Source of the DNA: Bolinopsis microptera
Lineage: Eukaryota; Ctenophora; Tentaculata; Lobata; Bolinopsidae
DNA length: 60,000 nt
Reading direction: 5' to 3'
Assembly (NCBI RefSeq): GCF_026151205.1
Contig: NC_087080.1
Span: 2,647,096 to 2,707,095, forward strand
Numbering within the stretch: the first letter of the stretch is position 1; every line of letters begins with the position of its first letter. Below, in pieces: positions 41,401-52,976 of this stretch. The notes below the pieces were generated by a model. That model was not told where the DNA came from and made no database searches. It saw only the letters and a list, made by a program, of their open reading frames with translations. Both the position numbers and the translations under genes were made by a program.

Positions 41401-44400
41401 CAAATGTTACCATTTGATTTGCGCGTCTAGAGCCGCGCACGTCACGCACTCTATTTAATTGACCACTAAACGTATTAGCTAGACTCATTACACAATTAGT
41501 GATTTTAACTATTGTAGTCAAATTCGGGAAAGAAACTGAAAGAATTTTCGATTTTTGCCGAGTCAATAGTGTTTAAATGCTAAAAGCCTTAACAAGAGAC
41601 TTAAAACTGCCGGGAAGTAGATTAAGATGCACGACTTAGTTAGGTATAACTGAAAGCCGCATAACGCGAGGGAGGACGGTGCATTTTTGGCACTATCAAA
41701 GAAGCCCGTTATTATCACGGCTCACGCCGGACGTTAAACAGTTCCACAGAATTCAACACCAACTCTAAATATAACTTTTACTCTAAGATTCCACCGTTGT
41801 GTGTTTCTGTGGAATACTACGAAGGTGTTTTGGTTATAAAATAGGTCAGCATTTTACTCCGCGTTATCACGGGATTTATATCGTGTTTTAAACATTACTG
41901 GTTAAGGTTTCTCAAGAATTTTTACGAAATTATGGATCTGGAAGTAAAATTAAATACTTACGCTTAATGTACAAAATCAAAATAAAATTTTAGAAAACTT
42001 ACAGTCTTGTGTCGAAAGACGAATATGATTTGAAGCTCATTAAAAATACCAAAATCTTAGCGAATCAAGAATCCAAAAACTCAACAAAACTCTCTTCACA
42101 TAACAGAGGTTTATTCAAAACTAATTCTGCTAGCCTCTATTTTGGGCTTTTCACTAAATTCCAACAACATTTTACCAACTTTGTCACACAAAAGTTCCCG
42201 TTTATCTCCTTTTAGACCAAATATCATCAAATTCCGACTTCAGTCTCCTTCTGCCACAAATTGATGGCAATAAACCAATCAGCTTACACTCTTGACCTTT
42301 GACCAATCAAACCCAAGAATCACTGTCACTTGTCAAATAAAATATGCTCCACACCAGAAACCACATCTCTCGGGACTGCGATTGGTTGAATTCCAGCATT
42401 TGGTGGCCGTAGCCCACTTTTAGATCAGTTTTCCTGCTCAATCTCCAGACAATCCCCTAGAAAAGTTGGAAGGAATAATTACTCTGGAGAACCTTGAAGC
42501 TGCTTTAACAATCTCAGTTTGAGACAGATTCTCCATTACTCTAGGATTAGTACAGTAGTAAATAACAGAGTCGCATAGTGGGGAGATATAGAATAGAGTC
42601 ACGGTAAAGAACTGAGCCTCTTTATACTCCATGTGAACGTTCATGTAGAGTAGAGTCTGTGGGATTGCTATCAGGACTCCAGAAGCGCAGATAGACAGGG
42701 ACGTAAGGAGTAGCTTCCTAAACTTGATATTCATTCTGATAACTTGTACTAGCAGGACGGTGTAGACTGCTACTAGAGTTATGATCGGGACGAAGTAGAG
42801 GATGATAGCCTCCATTTGTCCGGTGCTTTGGTGGTCGAAGGTACAGCGATGGTATTCTGGCTGGTAGCTTATCTGAAGATTATTGGAATGTGATTTTTTG
42901 TCATTTTAAAGTCATAATAGACTATTTCGGGCATAACTCTAGATATTTTTTGGGTTTTCTTCAATCAAGAAACAAGCTGAAAACATGCAATTAAGGGTGA
43001 TTTGTAATCTTCCCACCTTAGCTAATCCACGTTGGTACTGAACCAGATGGTACAGAGTAAAAGAGAGAGAAGGGAACCACCACAGCCCTATCATCAGAAA
43101 TATTATCTTGTGGGACATCCACTTTCTGTGCATGAAAGGAAACATAATCACCAGGACCCTGTCTATTGTTAGAGGCATTAACACTGTCATGGGGCTGTTC
43201 CTGAGAGAAAGAGATATCCAGAGCCGTACTTTATAGAATGAATTTACAAATATTTCCCGTGTTTCCTCAATAGTCTTTGTTATTCATATTCATTTTCTCA
43301 TTTTGATAACTTTATTGAGAAAATGGGGTTGGATACTGACAACCATTCATTAAATTAACAGGAAAACTAAGAAAAATGTAAAGGATGTAACCTTGTTAAG
43401 GTATCTATTCTCTCACCAAAAAAGTTGGCCGACAAGCGAGAAAACGAAGCAGAAATAATTCTCCTGTCCATCGGTATTCACGCCAACAAACATCTTGTTG
43501 ATTATACCCAGACCTCTGATGAAGCCTATGATTGCCACAATAGTATCGTAAAACAGCACGTTTATCACAAACATGTTCTGAGGAATTTATATCAGCTCTA
43601 GTGTTGTATAAAGTAGTCATTTTGTATTATAAAACAAGTTATATAAACTTATATTAATGAAGTTTTGTCATCTTCAACCGGGTTGGCCTCTGTTATAATA
43701 ATAACACAATACAGCCACCCGCCCCCCCCCGGCCCCCCGGCCCCCCCTTACCTGAGTCCCATGAAGTCTGATGACAAAGAATATGATGCAGTAAATCACC
43801 CAAACGCAGATCACCAGACCAATAAGGCTCATTAGCGAGAGGAAGCCACCCTGTCAGGAGAATAATACAATTTTGTAAATTTCTTAAATTTGTTGTACAA
43901 ATGCAGAGAATCTTTTGTTATTAGAAAACCGAAGAGTTCGATAAATCTTCAACTTACGTTTAAAAGCCGAAACGAGCACAGATTTCCTGTTTCGTTTAGA
44001 CACGAATTATAGGCTATGTCGTAGACTGCCATCACATTGCCATTCTTTACAAAGTTTGTGTCGTGTATATTATAGTTGTGAATAACATAGCAATTTAATA
44101 GCTCAAATAAACTCATACTGCAACGAGACTGCAAAACCTGTTCGAGCTTGATGTGTAGTGTGTAGTATGTTGAAGATGCAGTAAACGGAGTTTTGGATGA
44201 CTCGGAGCTAGTTAATCTAAAACTGAATACAGGAGAGACTGAGTTAGTTAAAGACATTATCAAGACTATGTTAAAGAGACAACAATCTCCCTTAAGCAGA
44301 AGTGAATGTTCAGTTTATTGATAGCAAGCTGGAAGAGTCAAGAGATAGACTCGCCACTTTCTCGAACCCTTCTTGATAGGCTACGTACACGATATGTTAA

Positions 44401-47400
44401 GAGAAAGAACCTTAACTATCGCTGGTAACGTTCTACTCGGACCCCGGTATTCTAGCTGCAGATGTATATCAAGAATACAGAATGATCACGAAGTAAACCT
44501 TGATACGTAATTATAATTCTCTGCAGAGAAACAATAGGCATAGAGAACATTTGTCGATGAAATATCGGCTTGTTAAAGGGCAATGCCAATATTGCAATTG
44601 ATTCTATAACAAAGCATTAAACAATAAAGCACTCGATAATGCTATCAAAGTTTTCTATTTTTATCTTCGAAGTTCGAATTTTACCGATATTAATTTTATT
44701 GAGGATTTGTCATGACTCAACGTTTCTGCATTTTTGGAAATTAAATTCAATTAAAGATATTGTAACTACATGAACTAATGATATTGTAACTACATGAACT
44801 ATATAATGATGATGTAACAAGGTTGCATAGCATCTAAGGAGCATAGGAGCAAGTATGCAGAGTACAGACAAATATTACTTCTATTATCTTGCCAAATTTA
44901 TGATTTTGAAAAAGTTATAGATTATCGTGATAAAAAAATTGTACCGATAATGGCAACTCTATTAAAAACTGAATAGTTGAGTACACGATAAACAAACAAA
45001 CAAGTAAGCCATTATAAGCCACCCTGATAAGGATCTATGATTTTTTATATTATATGTCCTACAAGTGATATATGCGAACCTCTGCTTCTTCAATGGCATT
45101 AGTGCTAAGTGCTGATACACGTGCCCCGTGTCTGGCAGATCGCTATAATTACACTCATCTTGCTCGCCATTGTAAGATAACGAAGTCTGCTATACAAATA
45201 TATTTACCGGTGATGTAGGCTCATTGCTCAATTATAGTATATTACATTTTGAACTGATGCAGTAAACATGACATTGAAAACGGTTTCAATGTTGTCGCCA
45301 TGGTTCTTTACTATAGTCTCAATAAGTTGAAAGAATTTTCCAATTATATTATAATAATTTATAATTTTACTTTATTATAAACGTGGACCCCTGTAATAAG
45401 AGATGGAACAAAATAGCTTTATAAACTGGCAACTCGCCAACTCGCCCTTATTGTAACGACTAAAGACTAAAGACGGTGCAGCGGTGAGGTTATCCATATT
45501 TGTTTTGACACGTGGTAACGGAAATAGGTTTTGATTGGACACTCTGGAAGACGTTTATTGGTTAATCACTATCACGTATCACGTGTCAAACAATGGTTCG
45601 TCTCTCCACCGGTATCCGAATCTATCAAGTTCAACGGCGAAAATATTGATCATTCCGAAATTAAATGTAAGAACTTTCGACAAGGAAACCGACTGATATC
45701 AAACGAAAGAGAAAACGGGAAATTTTATTCGGGAAATTACATTACCGATATTTGGCAAAATACTTGAAAAAATAATTTATAATAGGTTATATAATTACCT
45801 CAGTGCTATGAACGTGATTTATGATCGACAATTTGGTTTTAGAAAACAACACTCAACATCTCATGCCGTAAACTATTCTGTCAATAAAATACTTAATGAG
45901 ATTGAACAGAAAAATCATGTAATTGGAATATTTATTGATCTAAGTAAAGCATTTGACACAATTGAGCACGATAAACTCCTGCATAAACTTGAACACTATG
46001 GAGTAAGAGGTATTGCACTAAAAACTCTTGCTAGCTATCTAACAAACCGTAGCCAAGTAACTTCTTTTCAAACTGAAAAATCGGACAAGTGTTCAGTTGA
46101 GTATGGTGTACCCCAGGGGTCAGTGTTAGGACCTCTACTATTTCTGATTTATATAAATGATATTGTGAGCTCCTCAAGTTTGGCTGAATTCGTCCTGTTT
46201 GCTGATGATACAAATATTTTTGTGATAGGTCGTTCAGCACAGGAAGCTTTTGAAAAAGCTAATCATGTAATGAAACAGGTCAGTAACTATATGGAGTCTA
46301 ACAAGTTACATATAAATGCAGGGAAAAGTTGTTTTATGCATTTTCAGCCAGGTTTGTCAAGAGCAACACAGACCTGTGCTAGAACACGGCCCTTTAACAG
46401 GAATCTAACGATTTCAATAGATGGCAAAAAGCTAGAAAAAGTTCAATGTACAAAATTTCTTGGGGTGATAATAGACGAACAGCTATGTTGGGAACCACAT
46501 CTTAATCATTTATCTTTAAAGCTGAACTCCAGTATTGTATCGATTAAGAGAATTTGCAAATTCATTCCCAAATCTGAATATTTGAAACTATACAATGCTC
46601 TTTTTATGTCACATCTTAGCTATTGTATAAGTTGCTGGGGTGGGATCCCTAAACATAAGCTGAATAAAATCTTTGCTATTCAAAAACGATGTATACGACT
46701 GCTATTTGGTAACATTCCCAATTTTGATCATAAAGAATACTACTTAACCTGTGCACGTTCAAGAACTTATAACGAACATATGGCTAAAAAGAACTACTGT
46801 CTTGAACACACTAAACCGCTATTCACTGAGCAGAAAATTATGAACCTGGAGAATCTGCACATGTACCATACATTTATGGAGCTATTCAAAATTCTTAAAT
46901 TTGATGTCCCCCAGTCGATTAAAGATCTTTTCAAGTTCTGTCCTAGAAATGAAAAACTTCGTCTGATTGTCCCATTACTGAGGTTAGATATCTCCCAACA
47001 GAACTTTTTGTACACCTCTACGAAAATATGGAATGATCTCATCCCCTATGTATTCGAAATATGTGATGCTAATGTAGATGGGATAATAATCCCGGGGTCT
47101 TCCAAAAACTCAGACTTATCAGCCTCGTCAGGTATTATTAAATCTAACCTTAAAAAGCACTTGCTATCCCTCCAAAATCGAGGTGACCCTAATATATGGT
47201 AACTAATCTATATTATATCTCAAACTCTACATCTGGTACGGCTCTGCACACATGATATCTCTCTCTGCCATGAAACATGGCTAACCTTTCAAACTATGAT
47301 TTAAAACATAAACCTAAACTAAAACTCAACTGGGCTCTCCTATGTCACCTAACTAGACCAATAAGCAATTTTAGCTTAGATAATTATATTTTTCTATATT

Positions 47401-50400
47401 TGTATAATAAGTATTATATTGACGTAGTGGATGGTTGAGGGGGTTTCAAGCACAGGTCACTCTCAAATCCTAAAGATAAGCAGTGGCCTTCGGCACTTGA
47501 AACCTCTTCAAACCTCCCCTGATTTATTTATTATTGATATTGTTTGATTGTGCCGTAAAAATAAATATTTGTTTTATTAAATATTTGTTTTATTAACACC
47601 GCGTGCGTGTTCAATTTTTTACTGAATAGTGAGTACCGATGATGTACAGGGTGGGCCAAAAGTCAGTACCCATACGTTGGCCTTTATAGCTCAGTCACTG
47701 AGTGCCCAATTTAAATACTTCTTTCTGGTATGACTTAGTACCACCACTGGTTCGAGGAATTTGTCAACTCGAAAAATATTCGCGTTCATTTTTTTCAAAT
47801 GGAAGTTCATTTTCACATTTATTTGATAGTTTGGATAGTCGGATCAAGCTAAATGTTATTGAATTGTGTTTGGCCATTCGAATTACGTTTGTCCTGAAAG
47901 AATTAGAACGGTAGCTTCTAAGGTGACCGAGATATGAAGCATAACGAGTTTATTCATTACGTGTGATCAGGTGATTGGTTTACCTAATCACGTGATAAGG
48001 TGACCCCGTTAACTACCCCGTTAAACATTATGTGAATTGTTAAGGGTGCCCAATTAAAGTGTCGTGTCACGGTGTCACATAATCACCCAGTCAATTTTGT
48101 TAACGAGATACAGTAAATGCTTGATAACTTCGTCATTTCTAATCCGTTTTGCCTCATGTTTTCAGATCATATGCAACATTTGATAATCTACCGTCTCTGA
48201 AAATATTAGGTGTTCAGCATGTTCAGAGAAAACAATATAGGTGTTTTAATATTGAATGGGCGTGGTCTAAAATATTCGAATTTTCAAATTTTGACGACGG
48301 AATCCTCGAACCAGTAAGTACAGTATGCCATCTGCAAAGCAACAGCTCTCAAATATAAAACACGGCGGAGCTATTAAGGCCAACGTATGGGTACTGACTT
48401 TTGGCCCACCCTGTATATACTATAATATAAACTGATGTATCTTATGGTAGTACTGATGGTAGTGACATTAAGAATGGACGTCGTAAATTACAACTTATAA
48501 TTGAAACAAAAGTAAGGACACAGACAAAGCATTGGTCTGTAATTACCACTTGTAACTGTGTTGCTCATGAGCGGGCGGCGACTGAGCAACTCTTTAAACC
48601 TCATGATGTGACGACTCTTCAGTCTCCTTGTTATCAAATTATTCTAGTGAACTTACACATCCTCATGATAATATTCGGTAGAGTGTTGGCTTTATTTCAT
48701 CATCATTATGACGTCATGTTACATCTCAATATTTTAATGGAACAATTTAAAAGCTTTAATTCGGCAACTGGAAGCTTTTGACGTGTCTCCATATCATAAT
48801 GGACCTCCAATTGATTTACGATTGGGCCTTTTATTCACTGGATGGTGAATTAGTGGATAGTGGATACTTGAGGGTTAACTAGAAAAAATTAAGTGGTTAA
48901 ATAATTCAATAATATTACCATATCAATGGTGATTTTTGTACTTAGTCCTCCCACCATTTTAAATCGTTTACCTGTTCAGATTCAATATAAGAAAACACAT
49001 TTGGATGCAACTTAATAGTTAATAGTGATAACAAAACCATTTCCAAGGATTAATATCAAGTAAAAGTCTAGTTAAAGAAAGTGATATTGTCAATCTCCAG
49101 AGAACCAGTGCCAGATTGTTTGTACTGTTCGTAAACTCCCCCAAAGGTCTGTATACTGATCTTGTCCACCTTGGAAAGATCCAGCGGAACTGGATTAGTC
49201 ACCACCTTCCCTCGGTAGTAAGCCTTAAAGTCTGAGAACAGCAGTTTCTTTTCGGCAAACGAGTCTTTTTGGGTGATCAAGAATTTGTACTCAAAGTCGT
49301 AGTTAACGTCAGCTTGGTTAAGAACGATCTTGTAGTAATCTAATTCACCCTGTCCTCTAACATTTAGTGAGAGTCCCTGTGCGTTCTTCTGGGCGTCACT
49401 AAGAGCTGGCATGGCTGTTCTAAAGCCTGCAAAGCCCGCTCCGTTTGGTTGTGGGTTCAGCATTCCGAAGAAAACCGCCCGTTGGAAAACCTTTGTCTGT
49501 TGAAGTACGAAAGCAGCCTTGGATTTCCCCGGAACCCTAACAGTGTCGCTGACTTCTTTCCAGGCGTCCAAGTTTGGGGTGCTGGAAGAGTCCGTGAAGT
49601 CAAAGAGGGTCAGATCATCTGCTGTGAGGGGCCCTCCAAGAGTCAGGGCCAGGAGAGAGAACAGAGAAATCACAACTATCATCGCTAGGAGTGCTACTGG
49701 CTAGGTTGGATATATAATAATACAGAAGGGTTCTTTGGTCGCTAAGCTGACTCCGTTGAGATTCAGTCGAAAATTATGCATCTTAACAGGGTCAGTGGTT
49801 GCTTTTATACAATTGGTTCGACAAAAGGAGCAGCTACCTGGAACTAATCAGCTTTCAGAAATTAATGCCAACGAGATTCGCTACCCTCTCCAACGAGATT
49901 CGCTACCCTCTCCGACCGTATCGTATTATTTTTTACTTTTGCAGGGCTTCGTAAAGCCACCTACCATGAAACGAGTTTTATCTTTTATGGTTATTGCAAT
50001 TGTTAGGCAGCAAGTGTTCAATGTAAAATATGATTAAAGGTTATCAGGTGGTTTAAAATTGAATGATTTCGGTTATGAAACTAATTGTGCTAAATACATT
50101 CATTCAATTAACGTCCTCCACAATCCACATGTATTCAGGATGCACATTGCACCTCACCTTCTAACACGGACGTTGGACTAACGGCCATACATTTTCAGGC
50201 TAAGAGTCAATTCAAACGCCGGTCAACAGCGAACAATGTTGAGATAATAATCCCCGTGCCTCCCGATGCTGATTCCCCGAAGTTCAAGACCACTATCGGC
50301 GCTGTGAAGTACGTACCAGAGGAGAATGCTGTTATTTGGAGCATCAAGCAATTCCCTGTGAGTACACATTTTAATGCCTTCTATTATTCGGCATTTTCTG

Positions 50401-51188
50401 ACATTCTCAGGGTATTTTACCATTTTATATCGTTCTTAAGTTCCCGTCGAAGTGAAATTAGATCCTCATAGTCCCCATAGCCTACTGTGGATTCAACGAC
50501 GTATTTCACTTGTTTAATATGTCGGTACTCACATGTAATTTTATTGATTTGACCAGACCTTCGCACTAACACATCATAAACCCTAGGGCGGTAAAGATTT
50601 CCTGATGCGAGCCCACTTTGGTCTGCCTAGTGTGGAGGCGGAGGAAGACGAAGGGAAACCTCCCATAAAAGTCAAATTTGAGATTCCTTACTTCACCGTG
50701 TCCGGAATTCAGGTTAGATTTGAGCGATTGGACGACATCTGTCCGACAGCGACATCTGTCCGACAGCCGAATTAGGGATTTCGGACAGATGCCGCTGTCG
50801 GACAGATGTCGTGTTACCGATTTGAGCCATACAAGTCTTTGTTTTTCTTCACTAGAGTAGATTTGGCAATTTCTAATTTTAAAAACGTTGTTGGTGCGCG
50901 TGTTTTAATAATTGTTTACACATCCCCTTTTCAGGTACGGTATTTGAAGATCATAGAGAAGAGTGGTTACCAGGCGTTACCCTGGGTACGGTACATCACA
51001 CAGAACGGAGGTATGTGCTATCTTCACTCTTCACTGCTCATTCTCACCTTAAGCACTCGTCACGTTTTTATCTTCTTTGCTGCCATTAAAATTTCAATTG
51101 AATTAATTTTAGCACTTATATTGCTTATGTTTGAACTCTTTAAATAATGACCTCTACCTTTTCAGATTATCAATTGAGAACGTCATAA
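38466..51188 (+). CDS. AP1M1: AP-1 clathrin adaptor complex subunit mu
   Basis: The mu chain of AP-1 binds tyrosine-based sorting signals (YxxPhi) in cargo at the trans-Golgi network and endosomes. Eleven exons join in phase: 38466-38507, 38648-38722, 39319-39468, 39730-39860, 40356-40500, 40707-40897, 41029-41179, 50199-50357, 50587-50712, 50935-51010 and 51166-51188. They give about 422 residues; human mu1A is 423. Landmarks are [31 protein letters not shown] (longin domain), [74 protein letters not shown] and the C-terminal DYQLRTS (mu homology domain). Intron 7 (41180-50198) is about 9 kb and houses two other genes and transposons. Intron 4 has a triplicated acceptor region. Nothing in the reading frame looks damaged. 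Confidence 0.97.
40154..40355 (+). repeat. 65-72-bp tandem repeat of the AP-1 mu exon 5 acceptor region
   Basis: Three copies start at 40154, 40219 and 40284. Each opens TTGCTAAGTTATTAAACAAG and closes with CCCTCAATGCAG or the real CCCTCAACGCAG. The third copy ends exactly at the exon 5 acceptor (exon from 40356). The two upstream copies therefore carry decoy 3' splice sites followed by GTTG. Confidence 0.9.
42438..44257 (-). CDS. Rhodopsin-like G-protein-coupled receptor, ligand unknown
   Basis: Five exons on the minus strand, nested in AP-1 mu intron 7: 43958-44257 (ATG at 44257), 43751-43849, 43417-43577, 43017-43200 and 42438-42872. About 390 residues. After a 100-residue N-terminal tail come TM1 ([18 protein letters not shown]), TM2 ([18 protein letters not shown]), TM3 ending in IDRVLVI (the DRY position), TM4 ([19 protein letters not shown]), TM5 ([18 protein letters not shown]), TM6 ([20 protein letters not shown]) and TM7 ([14 protein letters not shown]). 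The TM7 NPxxY is replaced by DSVIY, and DRY reads DRV. No retinal lysine stands out, so I do not call it an opsin. A C-rich run (about 43720-43747) borders exon 2. Confidence 0.82.
44258..45739. other. AP-1 mu intron 7 sequence upstream of the GPCR gene; no gene seen
   Basis: AT-rich. It should include the GPCR promoter. The direct repeat GATATTGTAACTACATGAAC occurs twice near 44757 and 44781. No ORF with recognisable features. Confidence 0.45.
45740..47597 (+). mobile_element. 5'-truncated LINE (CR1/jockey-like) with RT fragment and 3' UTR
   Basis: The copy begins within the reverse transcriptase near 45740 ([20 protein letters not shown]) and runs to a stop at 47200-47202, followed by about 400 bp of 3' UTR. 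The 3' end is a short tandem repeat (AAATATTTGTTTTATT twice). It lies in sense orientation in AP-1 mu intron 7, next to a mariner-type MITE. 5' truncation is typical of LINE insertion. Confidence 0.9.
45808..47202 (+). pseudogene. LINE reverse transcriptase, C-terminal two thirds
   Basis: 464 codons without interruption. RT motifs in order: [52 protein letters not shown], the catalytic [12 protein letters not shown] and [11 protein letters not shown]-terminal region follows with [20 protein letters not shown] and a terminal [11 protein letters not shown]. The endonuclease domain is missing through 5' truncation. The first ATG (45808) is not a real start, because homologous RT sequence continues upstream in frame to about 45740. 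The intact frame suggests a fairly recent insertion. Confidence 0.9.
47645..48415. mobile_element. Mariner/Tc1-type non-autonomous element (MITE)
   Basis: Inverted repeats of about 45 bp begin TACAGGGTGGGCCAAAAGT at 47645 and mirror at 48415, both with TA at the ends, as in IS630/Tc1/mariner elements. Inside them a second inverted pair, CTGGTTCGAGGA (about 47748 and 48305), lies off the ends. No transposase ORF. It is in AP-1 mu intron 7, directly after the LINE. Confidence 0.88.
49068..49682 (-). CDS. Secreted CIA30-domain protein, nested in AP-1 mu intron 7
   Basis: 204 codons, single exon. Residues 1-16 form a signal peptide ([16 protein letters not shown]), then a galactose-binding-like CIA30 domain: [80 protein letters not shown] and a C-terminal LEIDNITFF. 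The best-known CIA30 protein, NDUFAF1, is a mitochondrial complex I assembly factor. Here the hydrophobic N-terminus points instead to secretion, and the protein is only the domain. The start at 49682 is the first Met and gives the clean signal peptide. Function is unknown; stand-alone secreted CIA30 proteins may bind glycans. Conserved strands support the domain call. Confidence 0.75.
   Translation of the reverse strand: MIVVISLFSLLALTLGGPLTADDLTLFDFTDSSSTPNLDAWKEVSDTVRVPGKSKAAFVLQQTKVFQRAVFFGMLNPQPNGAGFAGFRTAMPALSDAQKNAQGLSLNVRGQGELDYYKIVLNQADVNYDFEYKFLITQKDSFAEKKLLFSDFKAYYRGKVVTNPVPLDLSKVDKISIQTFGGVYEQYKQSGTGSLEIDNITFFN
50732..50812. repeat. 32-bp-arm hairpin in AP-1 mu intron 9
   Basis: Arms at 50732-50763 and 50781-50812 are complementary with one mismatch, separated by a 17-base loop. 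Each arm is itself a direct repeat of CGACATCTGTCCGACAG with a shortened second copy. Just downstream of the exon 9 donor. Confidence 0.92.
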
Positions 51189-52976
51189 AGCATGCGACGT
51201 CAGGATAAAGTTTCCGAACTATAAATTAAACTTAGGAAAATGAACAGTTTTAATTAATAAACCAAGCTGGATCTTGGAATATTATGAGTATTGTAAAACC
51301 TAGAGGTGTTGTGTTGAAATTGGGGCGTATGTTTTCCGTTTATTATTCATTTTCATTGCAATGTTTAAGGTTTGATTTTAATTTCACGTTATCTTTGCAT
51401 CTCACCGTGTCCAGTGAATCTGAAAGAAGGCAGTAAACTTAGATAAACAACTTAAATAAATAGAATTCTGGCCTGTTGGGCTGCGTTCCCCACGTTCAAT
51501 TTTAAACTAAAGTTTTAATTAAAGATGGTAAAATGTTGAGTACCAGAGCACAGTAATTCTGCTGATCGTTCTGTTCTATCTTCAACTGTTAGATTTGTGA
51601 TAGAGTTACTTGATATAGTGCCCTCATATTGATAGATAAGCTATAAGTTATGATTTTCTTATGTAGTGGTTTTGTAGTAGCATTAAAGCTTTTAATGGAA
51701 ACGGCTTCTTAACTATGAAACGATTCCTTTTGATACTTGGGGATAGAGCTCTAGTCATTAATACCTTTTAGTTTTATTTTCATCTCATAATTAATTAAGA
51801 ATATTTACTTTGAGGCCTATACAAAATTCCTTTATTTTCAGTAATTATAACAGCCAGCCGGCAAATTTCCAAAGTAAACTTAGAAGATTATCAGTAATTA
51901 CTCATTCATTGAATTTGATATTTTCCGAATTTAGACTCTTCGAAGTTGAGTTGATATTAAATTACGATAATAGATCTCGTGACATGTGAATATTATATAA
52001 TGTGTAGAAGTTCTACCGATTTGTCTATTATATTGTGATTTGAAATACTTGTTTGGTGCTTGAACATAAGAATTGGAACCCCAGATTAGAATTACGACGG
52101 CTGAACCATGGACATAGGAGTAGAATTGGAATAACATTTAACCTAGCTGGGCTTCTTCTCATCAATATCACGGGATTAAATTAGTATCGAATGAAATATT
52201 CATAAGAAGCAACAACAAAAAAACGAGAATCGTTAAAACATCAAAGAATCAAAATCGAGAACATAAGACTAACAGTAAGGAATAACATTATAGATTGCAT
52301 CTGAAGTACATAAACATAAAAATTAAAATTCATCAAAAACTTCCAGAACAGCATTTTTTCCCGATCCATGACTCGTGCCGAAGGCACAAAAGAGTCAAGG
52401 ACAAGGGTTAGCGATCGAGGTTTTTTTGTATATGGTAGCTTCGCGACCGTGCCTGCGAGCGTGCGTGCGTGCGTGCGTGCGTGCGTACATGCCTTCGAGC
52501 ACTGTTATCGCCCACGTGACTACCTGCGCAAAGTTATTTTGCGTGATAATCTGAATTATATAATTGTTGGCGCTGAACCAACCAAGTACATTATTAATTT
52601 CATCATGTACGTATTATATATATATCCCACTAGGCACTAATTCACTAATTGATAGCATGTTATTATTATTTTGAGTTAGTATTACTATTTTGCACAGATC
52701 CGTGTCAGGTTGCATAAACAATAAACATATGGTTACATAGAAGTATACACGATTTTCAAATTCAATATAGATTTATATTAACTGGGCGGCGCTCGGCAGT
52801 CGGCATGTCACTTCGCCATATTTGCATGTTTATATAAACAGTAAAGACTGGGCCGTCCCCAGGTTGTATGGAATATGATAAATACGTCATCACGGATCGG
52901 GAAATTGAGCGGCCATCCACAAAAGAAAAGCGGCCGCATTTCTTGTTTCGTCTTACATTACACTCAATATTGTGAA
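51189..52976. other. Intergenic between AP-1 mu and the two-pore channel (tail to tail)
   Basis: AT-rich. Includes a GCGT tetranucleotide microsatellite of about seven units at 52459-52487. No coding exon seen. Confidence 0.55.
52459..52487. repeat. (GCGT)n microsatellite
   Basis: About seven perfect GCGT units in otherwise AT-rich sequence, preceded by GCCTGCGA. Confidence 0.9.
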
